Made by a program: the position numbers and the translations under genes
Assembly: GCA_034509425.1 (NCBI GenBank)
Contig: JAVTVJ010000846.1
Span: 1 to 64,000, forward strand
DNA length: 64,000 nucleotides
Direction of reading: 5' to 3'
DNA from: Eopsaltria australis
Taxonomy: Eukaryota; Chordata; Aves; Passeriformes; Petroicidae
Shown: positions 1 to 12,577 of the stretch, in pieces
Layout: every line of letters begins with the position of its first letter
Position numbering within the stretch: the stretch's first letter is position 1
Notes under the pieces: generated by a model
Database searches by the model: none
Told to the model about the DNA's origin: nothing
The model's input: the letters and a program-made list of their open reading frames with translations, nothing else

Positions 1-506
1 TGTCGCAGTAGAGACGGACACACGACACGCGAGTAGTCCAAGGACAAAGAAGAAGTGCTTTATTAGTCTATGCTAACACCTTTATACCCTTTTTCCCCAG
101 CTACTGTAACATGCTACTATCAGCTGCGTGGAAAACAACACTAAAGCTATCTTCATAACAAGAACTTTCCCAGCACGTTAACAAGCCATACAAGCAGTCA
201 ACTATACACTATAAATCCTCCACCACATTCTTGATGCTCTTCTGCAAGGCCATCTCTGGGTGCAAAACATCTTCCCTGGTTATCTTCTTGGCTGTCCCCC
301 ACTGTGGCTGCAGGTGTTCATACCATTGCTTTCTCACAGGGCTTTCTCATGGGTAAATTCTGATCGCTTTCAAGTCCATGTCCGAGAGGCTTTCAGGCCT
401 GCTGTCAGCCTCATCCATCCCCATATAATATTATACAGATTTGTGCACCAGAGGAAGAAAGAATTCTGAAACTGTTGTTATGTGTAGCTTGCCCAGAAAT
501 GTTACA
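1..506 (-). mobile_element. ERV long terminal repeat, minus strand, left edge of window
   Basis: Read on the minus strand this has the layout of a retroviral LTR. It starts TGTAACA at 506 and ends CTGCGACA at 1, so it has TG...CA termini. A TATA box (GGGTATAAAGG, 79-89) is followed by an AATAAA polyadenylation signal at 59-64, and then by a short CpG-containing U5 of roughly 40 bases. TATA and AATAAA lie only about 20 bases apart, which implies a very short R region. That is known for alpha- and betaretrovirus-like (ERVK) LTRs, so I lean to that class. The window starts at the predicted 3' terminus, so I cannot tell a solo LTR from the 5' LTR of a provirus lying to the left, and the target-site duplication cannot be checked. 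No viral gene is present here. Confidence 0.75.
59..89 (-). promoter_or_regulatory. LTR core promoter and polyadenylation signal
   Basis: On the minus strand GGGTATAAAGG (79-89) is a textbook TATA box, and AATAAA (59-64) follows closely. The overlap of promoter and poly(A) signal is typical of LTRs with a short R. Transcription would run leftward, out of the window and antisense to CDC42SE2. Activity is not shown. Confidence 0.6.
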
Positions 507-3296
507 GTTAAATTACCCTTTATTCAAAGGGTATTTTGCCAAAAAATAATTGTCAATTTACTTATGCTGTTGTATAACCATACAAAGTCAATTTCTTTTG
601 AAGCCTGCTAGTAATTCAGACATTATAAAGGGTTTTGGAAGTTCTGTGGTGGCTTGATGTGCAGTGTGGGAAGTCTTCACATGATGGCTGGTCAAAATAG
701 GGAAAAGACAGTTAGAAATATTTCAAATATTCCATCATGTAAAAAAAAAAAAAAGTTGATTTAGAAAAAGGAAAAGGAGATGAGAAATTGAGTGTGTGCT
801 CCAACTTTCTTTCTAAATATTTTACTCTGCCTTTTTTAACCTATATATCAGAGCTTTCATTGCAGTGATAAAATATTAGCCCTAAAGTGGTTTCAAAAAA
901 TCATGGCGTTGTTACAGTAATCAAGATGGATTAAATGTCTCATTTAATCTCTTTCCCCAACAAGAAATGTAATGGACACTGTCCTGGTTTTCTAGGAGTA
1001 ATGGTTGTTGGTGGTGAAATAGCGCTGATCAACAGTTGTTGCTGTAATTGATTGTCCACTGGGGAGGAGTCCCATGTTAACCTGAGCAAGCTCGTACAAA
1101 CTCTTAAGATACTTGTGCCAGACCTTTTGACCCTAAGATGGGTTGTGAAGGGGCTTTTTTTTGCCTCTCGAGTTTCTCGTCGTTTGAATTGCAGTGCACT
1201 ATTAGAGAAATACTTTTTCCTTTACAACACTGACAAGGCAAGCATATTTTATTCTGTGATACATCATTGAGGTGGCAGTTTCCTGAAGTTCAAGACTTTT
1301 TTTTCAAACTCTTAGTAATAGCACTGAGATACTTGCTTTGCTTAATGTGATTTGTAGACTTACCTTTAGGCATGAAGCACAATGTGAAATTAAATCACTC
1401 AGTAATGGAAAAAAAAGAACCCTAGTGTTGAACGGCTCCATGGAGATACTACTCCTGTTGAATTTTTTTGTTGTTGTTACTTTCATTTTCAGTGAACTTA
1501 GCTTGACCAATTAAATGTAAACTTAGCATACCATAGTGCTGAGGAAAATCTTGTGCCAGTCTGTTCTGCATACTCTGTCATGATTAGTGTTAGCCCTGGA
1601 CAGAAACCCACCGGGTTCTGTCAGCGTCAGTGAGTGCTTGGATAGAATTCAAATGTGACTAATTTTCACTTTTGAGTGATATACTTTGACTATTCAAATT
1701 AGTTTTCAGCAGCTCAGTTGGAGCTCTTGATTACACTTGACAACCTGAGTCTAGGTAGTGAATAGCAGTTTATCATATAATTCATTAGTGCAACACATGT
1801 TTTTCTGAGCTATGATTCCAGCAAGTGTTATAGACTGTTGCCTTATGTAAACATATGTAAACACTTATCTTTGGTCACCGCCTTAGCCCTGGGTGTGTGT
1901 TTCTCATTCTACACTGCTGTGTGTGTGTAGATAGAGAAAGTGGATGAAGGCTAGTGTGGCCCTTGTTCCTCGTGCCACAGTCATTAAAATGTGTTCGTTA
2001 GCGACTACCATATCTGTTTAGTATTTAGTCTTCTTGTGGCTCCTAATTTTCATATTGGCCTCTATACCGAATAAAAGAGTTTTAAAGGAACTTGGGGTGT
2101 TGTGAAAGCCTTAGTCACTGTTTTCATGCTTGAAAAGTGAGAGAATTTCTTTCTTATGTATGCTTAAGGACTGTAGAGAATTGACTGCTGAAACATGAAG
2201 GCCTATCTTCCAATCCAGTTTTATCAATGCTCAAAATATACTTAGCAAGATTAACATGGAGTTATTTTTAATGTTATAGCTGCTGTATTACTTTTGTGTT
2301 AAAAAGTACTGAAGTGTATGTGATCACTGCACAAATAAATTATTTTTTTTAATAGACTAGATGTAGATGTGCTAAAAAAGCAGGGACATGGTGTTCCTTC
2401 CTGTAACCAAGCCTGGAAGGAAAATAAAGGAGAGAGGGGGAGGAGGCGGAATGCTGCTCTGAAGGATGCTGGTCTTGAGATAAGTGGATTGGATTCATTT
2501 TTGTTTAAAGAACATCAGTTGATCTGAAGAGAGGCTTTTGTGTATTCACAGTCACTTAAAGGTTTCATGTTATTTTGATGAAGCAAGTCTGTCTTGCATG
2601 ATGAGTGTCTCATTTTATTGTATGACTAGCAATGATAAGAAATGATGATGAATTCAAGGAAGAAGCAACCTGAAGCAATTGAAAGTGGGTAAGAGAGCAA
2701 TCAAACAGCTGCACTGAACATGTTTAAGTGGGGGCTTCATATAAAGGGCAGATTGAAGAGGAAGTTTAGCAGCGAGAAAGCTGCCTATTAGTAGCAAAGT
2801 GAATGCAGGAAAATTAGACTGGTGAGTGTCCTACAAGAGGGTCTTGGCTCAATGCCCATTACATAGATGGGTAACTCTGCCTGAGGACTCCCTTGGTCTT
2901 TCTCAGATTGAATGCTTTGTGTGTGCTTAGAAGTGGATTTGTGAGATGAAACTACTAGACTCGTAAGAGGAACAGTAGTTTCTGTTGACTGCTTCACCTC
3001 AACTGCAAGGGGGAGAGGAGCTCTCTTGTGCATGTAGAAGGAAGAGTTAAGGGAGTGCAGATCTACTTCAAAGCAGTCTTACGTATTCTGTGTCAGTATC
3101 CCATTAACAGAACAGCTTAGGAAGGAGGTGTAAGGAGGAAAACATAAGGTGTCAATGCAAGCATCAGCAGGTTTTGCAGGCTTCTTCCTGGAAACATAAC
3201 TGAACTGCATTAACTTCCTCTTCTAATTTATTTAGTTTTCTGTCCAGTCAGATTTGCAGTATCTCTTGTGAGACGTCAGTGGAAGAGCTGCTGGTG
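507..3296. other. Non-coding unique sequence
   Basis: AT-rich sequence with no recognisable exon or RNA gene; all open frames are short and resemble nothing I know. A short GT run lies at 1918-1929. A hairpin at 1599-1622 pairs GACAGAA(A)CCC with GGGTTCTGTC. The stretch beginning TGTCCTGG near 979 faintly resembles the start of an avian LTR but is too diverged to call. Probably intron or upstream flank of CDC42SE2. Confidence 0.5.
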
Positions 3297-3384
3297 TGAC
3301 TCTTGGGGATGTCCTGTGCAGGGCTAAGAGTTGGACTTGATTATTCTTGGGGGTCCCTTCCAACTCAGCATATTCTGTAATTCA
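3297..3384 (+). mobile_element. CR1 LINE, 3'-terminal fragment
   Basis: A short copy of the CR1 3' end. It shows the diagnostic run of a CTGTGCAGGGC-like segment, GAGTTGGACTTGAT, GGGTCCCTTCCAACTC and a degenerate ATTCTGTAATTC tail. CR1 elements are nearly always 5'-truncated, as here. Non-coding. Confidence 0.85.
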
Positions 3385-6300
3385 GTGGTACCTTCTGTCT
3401 GGATATGCATGGGAGAAAGCAAGCTGCGGATAATTGCACTGTCTGAAGAGCTAGGAACTGCTAAACAGCTTGATTCGGTGTTGTGGCTAAACTATATTCA
3501 ACGAACAATTGTAATGGGTCTCTGAGAGTTGTTTTCAATGGTTTACTTATTTGGCTGATGTTGAAAGTAGGGATCATATTATAGGCTGACATCTAGTAAT
3601 GTCAAAGGTCTATTGAGTTGCAGTTACCTGAGCCCTTGATTTGATACTGTAGTTATTAGAAAACAGTTACCTCAGTACTTCACTGGACTGAGTTTGAATC
3701 CTTTCCTCACCATACATAAATTGTAACAGAAGTGGGCTGGCATGTGATGAGGTTTGTTTGCTTTGCATAAATCAATGCCTCTGTGTTGGGGAAGAGGTGC
3801 TGGAGGAGAAATTGCAGCTCATCTTTATAGAAAAGGAGAAATTTTGATCTAAATAGTAAGGGGCTTGTATTGCTGGGAGAGTATTACACGTGTAGATGAC
3901 CTCTCTGATCTAATAATTTTTCACAGCTAAACAGAGTGCTTGGAGTTGTGCTTTAGGCAAGCAGGGATAAAATATTTTAAGTATCTGTAGCCTTTTAGGC
4001 TAAAAGAGAGCTGTTTGTTTTATCAATATATAAACAGTACAAGGGCAAAACTGTGCATGAACCAAGTAACTGATTACAGACCGCATCATGGTTCGCTGAG
4101 TTTTTTGATATCTTGTACTTTTTTACAAATCACTGTACAACTCAACCTGTTTTTTTCTGATAGTACGTGCCTTGAACTTTATCAGTTATTACAAAGAATT
4201 CAGAAATATTTCTTTAGGAAAACTTTCTTTTCACAAAACAGAAAGTGTGTTGTCACCAAAGCCTCCCCAGTTAAAATCCCAATTGTCCTCATAGCAAAAA
4301 TAAGTGTCTGTCTTTAGACTAAGGTTTGTGAATTCTGTCTTAAATTTAGTGCCTTTTCAGTCTTAAAATCCTGGCTTATTTTTTGATATACTTTCCCCAT
4401 GCTTCGTTTTTGGAATGGGACCTTTAATTATCTTTCTTGTGCTCACTTACAAAATTCGGAGACCAACTGTTTAAATCTTGTGCAAAAATAGGACTTTTCT
4501 AATTTGCAGCTGGTTTCCTTGTCAAAACAGTCATACTACTTAGTACTGAAATATTATATGCAGAAAGTGTCTTGTTACATTTATTGGTTGCTTTTATCTT
4601 ACAGCTCATATTCAATAATTCTTGTGCTGTCTGATAACATCTCTTTTAATTGGCCCCATGTGATGCAGCTATTAGCATCAAACACCAGTTGCTAGAGGAA
4701 TTCCACCTACTCCTGTAAAGCTTCTTGAGAACAATTTTCACTTGAACTCAACTACCTATTTCTTCTCTTAACCCTTCAAGTGAATGGTGTCTTGCCCTGG
4801 TATTTTTGCATGCAAGTTCTTTTCTAGTAAGCTGAGTTTTGTAAGGTCTTTCCTGCCTTGATATAGTTAAAAAAAAATAAAATTCATGTAGGAATGTAGT
4901 TTTAAGTTAAGTAGTCCTGTTCATTTGAACTGTATAAACAGATTTTGAGATACAGTAGAAGTTGTTTCCTCCAGCCAAAATCATGTGAAAGTATTTCAGA
5001 AATAGGAGTTTACCTGTTTTATTTGGTGTAGACATATTCAAAAAGTCAGTGTACACTGAACTGGAAGAAAAGCTTAAAAATGCGTATTTTAAGTAGCATC
5101 TAATTTTTAATAGGAGGAAGAAGGGAGCACGGAGTAGTCTTAACCAGTTGGGTTATTTTTGGTATTTCGTGCACTCCTTGCTCATTGGATTTTTTTGTTT
5201 TGTCCTCAGACATATGCGAGGAATAATTTGCAGAGCTAATACAAAACTAAGCTTCGATACATTATTTTATTTTATTTCTTTCTGGTTGGTTGGTTTTGTC
5301 TTATCAAAAAATCACCTTGCACAAATGTTTAGGTGATGTGCTCACAGTGGGAGCATGTCACTGGTACAGCCAGGGTTTGCTACGTAATCAAGTCTTTATT
5401 TCAGTGTTGAAATAGGGACTTTTTTTGAAGGATAAATCTATGTGTTTTCAGCTCTGCTATTTCTTATAATTGTACCTTGTTTTCTTCTGAGTATGTCTTG
5501 TAAATGACAAAGCCTTGTGATACTCATTGAAAATCTTAGTTTGACTTGAGGCTGCATTGAGGTGAGTTTGAAGAGGCTGTATGTCACGACACACAGTTTC
5601 ACTCTTTTGTGAAACATGTGGACCATCCTCCAGGGTCTACCATATCCAAATTTCCTGTAGGCTTTTTCTGTAGAGGAACCTGTAAATTCCTATGCTGGTG
5701 CCTTTACTTTCCATGCATGATTGTTAAGTGGTTCTTTCACTTAGTGCAGGCCTTACCTGAGAAGTCAGTAGGACTAGTGACTCCTTTTAGCTCTAAAGTG
5801 TTGCCAGTCAAACCCTGGCTATGGTTAAATTAGTGGTGAAACTTTCATTGAGATCCTAAATCTGTTGCAATTGTGTCTGCAAAGCAAGTTCACTGCCTCT
5901 GTGCAAGAATGCATTTGCAAGGGTGATACTGGCCATCAGCTAGCATATGGTGGAGTCTTGTTCCTTGTATTCCTTCAGTAGAATTGCAGTTAGTTGTATC
6001 CAGAGGTGCTTACAAACCAAAGTGTCAGCATTATCAGTTTATATATAGGGAAATACAGTTACTGGAGGTTGTGGTGGATTTGTTTTTTAACGTATTTATT
6101 ATTTGGTTGGGGCACAGTTGTCACCTTTGCTCCCAGTCCTTTGTCCTCTGTGTTGTCAGGGTATCTATGTGTTCACAGTAAGGTGATCCTTATTTCTTAA
6201 GATTTTTTAAGTTATTATTTAGTTTGGTTGAAAATTGTAATAAATAAAAGGAAACTGCATCAAGAGTGATCCCACTTGGTAGACTCTCACAGCAGACCTG

Positions 6301-7539
6301 TGATAGTCCAAACAAGTGTGCGTTTTAGTGAAATAGTCCATAAATTAAGAATTCCATTCAAGAAAATAGTTGTTCTGAAAGTGACACGTCCACAGATCAG
6401 ACAGGTATTCAGAGGTAATGGGTGATACTGGAGTATGCTTTTTATTCTGTATATACATTATCTCTTTTTTCAAGTTCTTAAACTTTGCTCTTTTTCTTCC
6501 AATGATAGAAAGTGTGATCTGGAAGCTTTGTTGCTTTGTTTCTGCTGATTGAGATCATACGCAGATATTTTTGCCAGTGTTCTTCTGTGCAGACAATTTT
6601 GTCAAACTATTTGTGACTTACTGTCTTTTAAAATGTAACTTAATTTGTGTTTGCATCTATTCAAAGATGCTGAGGGCATTTCAAATGCTGTACTGTTCTG
6701 AAGTCCCAGGCAGCAAATTTTGCAAATCACCATGGCAATGTGTGTGTGGGAGGAAGGCTAAAGTTGGAATCTGCATTAACAGAATCTGTTAATATTGCAT
6801 ATGCTCAGTGGCACTAGCACTGCTTGTTCTTGGACATGCATGTTCTTTGACTGCATGTTCTTTTCTTAATTAAAAACAAAGTAATATAATGGAATTAAAA
6901 GCCCCTATTGTCTGATTTTTAATCATTTCTTTTTGTATTTCTGAAACAAAGCTACTGAAATAATGAGATATGGGTAATTGTGGAATCTTTCTGTTGAGAA
7001 AATGGCATATGATAATCTCATAAACTAGCAAAGAAGGTCTGCAATTTATTTGTTCTCTCTCTGAGAACTTACAGATAGACTTAAAGGCCACTGTGTTACA
7101 GCTAGAGATACCTGCCAAGAACACTTACTACTGATAGTGCATGTCCTGGTGATTTCTGCCAAAACATTGCAAATGTTTAAGTGCTTGATTTTGGATAAGC
7201 ATATTTGGATTCTTTTATACTTGTGGTTGTTTTCTCAGACACAGAATTAGTTCTAAAATATTATCAGTGCTGGTTTAGTTTTTTTTTTTAATAAAGAAGA
7301 ACTGTGTTCTGTTCTGAAACTGATTCTTAATTGCCCTTAACCAGTGCTGACAACAGATAAGCTTATAAACACCTATGAATTTGTAGGAAAAGTGGACAAG
7401 AGAAAAGTTAAAGCTGACTTTTCTTATCTCTTTATTACTGTAGTCTAAATAAAGCTGAAAAAATTTGAGACTTGGATGAAGAATGATTTATTTTCCTATT
7501 GCTATATCGATTGTCTCAAATCTCAAAGTAGGAGAGCAG
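3385..7539. other. Non-coding unique sequence
   Basis: AT-rich, with only short open frames that match no family I recognise. A small 15-bp direct repeat (GCATGTTCTTT...) lies near 6838-6870. No gene, RNA or promoter could be supported. Confidence 0.5.
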
Positions 7540-7966
7540 TGAAGACCGTGAAGGATGTAGAGGGGAAGCCATATGAGGAGTGGCTGGGGTCACTTAGTTT
7601 GCTGAGCCTGAGGAGAGACAGAGACCTTACTGCAGTTTACAACTTCCTTGTGAGGGGAAGAGGAGCAACATACATTGATCTCTGTGATGACCAGTGACAG
7701 GACCCGAGGGAATGGTATGAAGCTGCTGTGCTGGGAGAGGTTTAAGCTGGATGTTAGGAAAAGGTTTTTTAGAGTGTAGTTGGTTCCTGGGAAAGGCTCC
7801 CTTAGGAAGTGGTCACAGCACCAAGCCTGACAGAATCCTGAAGTGTTTGGACAATGCTCTTGGGCAGATGGGGTGACTCTTGTGGCTGTCCTGTACAGGG
7901 CCAGGAGTTGGACTCGATGATGCTTGTGGTTCCCTTTCAATTCAGCATATTTTTTGATTCTATGAA
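7540..7966 (+). mobile_element. CR1 LINE, about 430-bp 3' fragment
   Basis: A plus-strand CR1 covering the end of the reverse transcriptase frame and the 3'UTR. Recognisable blocks include CTGAGGAGAGACAGAGACC, TTTACAACTTCCTTGTGAGG, GCTGGATGTTAGGAAAAGG, GACAATGCTCTTGGGCAG, GAGTTGGACTCGATGATG and the GATTCTATGAA tail. It appears to be the same CR1 type as the copies at 3297-3384 and, inverted, 48221-48545. The 73-codon open frame inside it is a remnant, not a gene. Confidence 0.92.
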
Positions 7967-10900
7967 ATTTTAATTATTTGCAATAACTTACTAGTTTAAA
8001 AATACTGACCCACTGCTGTGAAGAATTACAGGCATTGATATGTGTTCAAAATGCAGACCAGGCCATTATGACTTATGTTAGATGACCTGAGAGAGTGGGC
8101 TTCTTAACTTTTTCATTGCATAGATACACCTTATGGCAAAACAACCACGAAGGATGAGGAGTTGAGATGCTCTCTCTGCATCGGAGTTCAGATGAGTCAC
8201 AAGGTTCATCAGAGCTGCCTTTGCCAGCAGTAGAGCAGAGTTATTAACCTGGTATGACGTGAACATACAGACTGTCCTGAACTTGGGAGGTCATCTGGAG
8301 ATCTGAGCCATCTGTGTGTGCATTCACACTACTTGGTGCATTTTGTTTTCACAATGCTATTCACTTGTTGTACGCAATCTGTCATAGTAATAACGCTTAT
8401 TACTGTGATATTTTTCCTTCAAAATGCCAGGCCTCCTTTTGACAGTGCAAGTGTGGGAAGTGATGACTTTGACAGTCTTCGCCTTAGAAAAACAAGCTGT
8501 TTTTTCAAGACTGTTTTTGCAAGGGCTGAACATCATTGTGTACGCAGTGTAGTCATTTGTACATCTAGTGACTTGCTAGGTCCTTTTGTGCTTTTAGAGG
8601 AGGGAGATACTTACTGTCCACTGCACTATCTCTCTTTATGTTTCTTTAAAAGACAAAACTTGAGGGTCAGTAGGACTTCAGACAGTGAACTGTTGTAGTT
8701 TTGAGTGGGACTTCTTTTCATTCCATCATTCCCTTGACCTGTCTACTTCTGTTATGTACGGGAGCTGTAGTAGCGCACAGGTTGATTGTTGTCTGGGTGA
8801 TTTAAAGCAGACAGCTGAGGGATTTTTCATATTAGATTTTGAAGAAAAAATTAAAGTAAACTACATTCTTTATCTGATGAATCAGTGAAGCTACTCATGT
8901 CAGGTTTTCAAAGTCTGTATTGGCAAGTGTGAAAACAGTACCTGCTCTGAAAAGCATGCTACTAAATGCACCTTCCTCCCACTCCTTAGAAAAAAAGAAA
9001 AGCTTTTATGGTAGTAAAATAATCTGAGAAAGAAATATTAGTATACAGGTACCTTTTCTTTCACTTTAGAAAGGTTTAGCCTCTCAAACTTTGTAATACA
9101 TAATGAATTTCTCCATAGTAAAAATTCAGTGTGTCTAATTAAAAGCGAAATACAAGGTTTCACCCTTTATGTAGCTGAATTTCTGCACTTTCTGCTTCTG
9201 ATCCCAAGACACCTTCCAGTCTTCTCCTTAGTGTGTTCATACAGTGTTACGTGTTTGTCTTCTAAAGCAGATGTGTGTCTCTGATGAGCCAAGGAATTTC
9301 ATTAGAAAGAGAAGAAATAGGAAAGCCTGATGCCCCTATAGATAAACATGACCTGGACACCAGTCTTCTGGGTGTCTGACTCCTGCTTGTTTCTGGGAGA
9401 ATTGTTCACTGTTTTCCTCTGACTTGGGGAGATTTCTGGAGGCCAGCCAAGGTAATTGCAAACATTATAAAGTATTGAAATGTCTCAATGTTGCTGTCTT
9501 CTAAGCATCTCGAGTACAATGTTTGAGTTGAAGAAAAGTCACTCAGAAGTAAGTTTAAGTAGGCTACTGTCCCAAGTCCTCTCATAGGGTAAGTTGGTGA
9601 ATAGAAGAATCTTTCTCCTAAAGACATATCTTTAGTGTAAACTCCATCTCTAGTTTGTCCTCTAAGGAACTCTAATTTTGAGATTTATATCCCTCTGATA
9701 GGAATGGGAGAAACTAAAATGAACCTTCACAATTTTTTTTCAACTTACCTTTGATATTATATACCGTAGGGCTCTTTTGGTGCCAAATATGCACAGCTCT
9801 GAACTCACTGACATTTCACCGACTCCATTCATTATAGTTCTGAGAAACAAATTGCTGTACCAATTACAAGCTTCATAATGAAATAACAAAATATGCTCTA
9901 CTGGCTGTCTGTGATTTTCTGTATGTATGTGACTTTGCCTTTGACTAGAATAGAAAGAGGATTGTAGATCTGTATGTATATATGTCAACATAGATGAAAA
10001 TGACTTGGGTGCAAGATTAATCATTGCTATTTTTTCCATTTTTGTTTTTAATATCTTTCAAAAGGATGAAAAATTTGATGTTCTAATGAAGACAGTGGAA
10101 CTCAATGCAAAGTTTAGATTTTTATTTTCTAATGCATAAAGCAGTGAAACTGCTGAAGTTCACTGGTCTTTTTCTTCCAGCGGACAGGACTGAATGTTTG
10201 CAGGCTATTTAGCTGTTCATATATTGTAAATTCATGGCCACTTCAGCTTAGAAAATATTTTTCTTTATAGTACAAACACTTTTTTAAAGTTTACACTCTA
10301 CATGTGTAGTGTTTGCAGGTTCTGTATTGAATTTCAACCTGTTTTGTGTAGTTAGAAAACAACTTAGAAAATGTTATGGAGCTACACTAATGATTCTACT
10401 CTCTGACTTTGATACTTAGGAATAACAATACTAATTTTCTCAGGTCTGTTGATGTTTATGATGCTTTTGTAGCTGTTTCACTAAAATGTACTTCTTTAGC
10501 ATTTAGGTTCTCTAAAATAATGTCTGTCTTAAGTAGAACTGTACTAATAGATATGTTTCACTTTTTTAAGGGAACCCATATCTCATTTACCCTATTGATT
10601 TGTATTTTGTCATCTTTGTTTTCATACACAGGTTTTATAGTGAACCCCTCATAAAAGGCTAATGTGACTTGGAAGCTGGGATGGACTAAGTAAATTAAGA
10701 AATCACCTGAGCAGATAATATCAGGAGGACAATGAAATCACCTGTTAATGTGGCAACATTAGTGATTTCTTGTAACTGGTTAAATCGGTAATGTAATTAT
10801 TATTTAGAAATACAGGCTTGAAAACAAGGCTTCAGACAAGCATGCAGCTTCAAATTCTCACACAAATGCACCACTTAGAAAATGCTGGTTATAACTGGCT

Positions 10901-12562
10901 TTTTTTTAATGGATGTGATGTGGGCAAGTCTGCAGTAAGCTGTCCAGAGTTAATAGAAAGTTGGCACAGCTTAATTGGTAGTGTGCCTTGGCAGTACCTG
11001 CAAACAACTACTTTTTCCACTCTGCTGTCATTTAATAGCCTTTCAAGCCAAAAGTCTACCATTTGTAGAAATTATTTTGTTAATTAAATTGTCCATTAGG
11101 ATGCAGGTTTAGTCTACAGGCTTCATACATATGGGATTCTAAATAGCTGTGACATGATCACTTACAAACTCTGGTCCTCATTTGTGGCTGACTTTTAAAA
11201 ATGTTATTGTATGAGGATGGCTTTCTTTGTTCTATCCTGTTGCTCTTACAATGTGGCCCTAGATTGCTAATGCTGAAGTTCAGGAAAGTCTTGAAGTCTA
11301 CTTTTCTTTAAGGAGAGGGGCAGAGGAAGACATTTGGCTTCGAGATTGTAAATACAGATATTCTTGTATCTACTGTTACCTCATTTGTATAAATGTTATT
11401 ACATATTTAAATTGTTTATACAGAATCAGTCTCTACATGCTTATGTGTTATGTGTGCTGTTAACGTTTTCTCTTTGCTAATTTCTCATAATGCACTTTTC
11501 TCTCAGTGAAATTTACTAATACGAATCTTTCTCCATTTTGCTTTCAGTTGCATTGCAATTGAGTGAGGAGGTCTGTGTTTAACTGCAGCTAAATTAATTG
11601 TTTCTCCTTTTTAAATCTGTCTTATGTCAGTCTGAGAAGAAAGAGAAGACTTGGTTCTCTAGTTTGTGAGCAAGGAAGGGCTGAGATATAACAAAAAAGC
11701 CCCCACTAAAAGCAAGCAAAGGCCTCACCACATAATGCAAAGGTTAAAACATTGGGGATCCCAGTGCAGTATGGACATGTAGCTTTTTGTTTGTGGGTTT
11801 GTTGTGCTCTGTTTTGGTTTGTTTTGATTATTTTAATAAAATCTGCAAAATATTGCCCTATGTAACATAGGAAATGTACAAAATTTCAGTTACTACTGCA
11901 TTTACCTTATTTTTATATGCACATTTGAAGTGTGAACTTGATAGTTTGATATTTTCAGCTTTCCTCACAGCTTCTGTCTGTTTTCAAGCCCATTTCTCAT
12001 ATGTCAGTGCTGTCATGACTGTCATTGCAGGTGGATGCTGTGTGAATACCAGGGTGTTCTGGTTTGTTTGGGTTGGGTTTTTTTGGGTAGAGGTTTAGCA
12101 GCACTAAATATTCTGCTGCTACTTCAAGTAGAAGGATTCTTCTTGTCACTCAGAGCCAGCTCTTATGAATGTGTTTCCTTTCTGTTATTGCCTGCAGTAC
12201 TTGTAATCCATCCTTCCTTTTACTGAGAACTGCTGAACTGAATTGTGTCATGGACATAATTCAATAACAAACTTGTTTGCTAAACCTCATGCACTTCATG
12301 GCATTTAACTGCCAAGTTGCACATTTTTATTGGGAAGTAGTACAAAACAGTTATTCCCTGAGCTACTTGGTATTACCAGTAACTTGAAATCTGATCACTA
12401 AGAAAGATTACCTAACTAATCTTGCAAAAACAATGTTGGAATATGCATATAATTCCCACACACCCCTTTCTTAAAAAAGGGAAGCAAAGGAAGTAGTCAA
12501 AACTAAGTAGGTACTGCTTTTGTACCCATGCTCCTTATTTATTTCATGTAAGTATGTCAAAC

Positions 12563-12577
12563 ATATATATATATATA
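12563..12577. repeat. (AT)n microsatellite
   Basis: About seven AT dinucleotides in an AT-rich context. Short, possibly polymorphic, no function implied. Confidence 0.8.

Noticed and set aside
979..1120. Possible diverged avian LTR start (TGTCCTGG... with scattered LTR-like words)
   Set aside because: Only the first eight bases match well; the rest is loose resemblance and there is no TATA/AATAAA pair or end point.
2788..3033. 81-codon minus-strand frame
   Set aside because: No recognisable domain, no splice or promoter context; length is ordinary for chance frames in this window.
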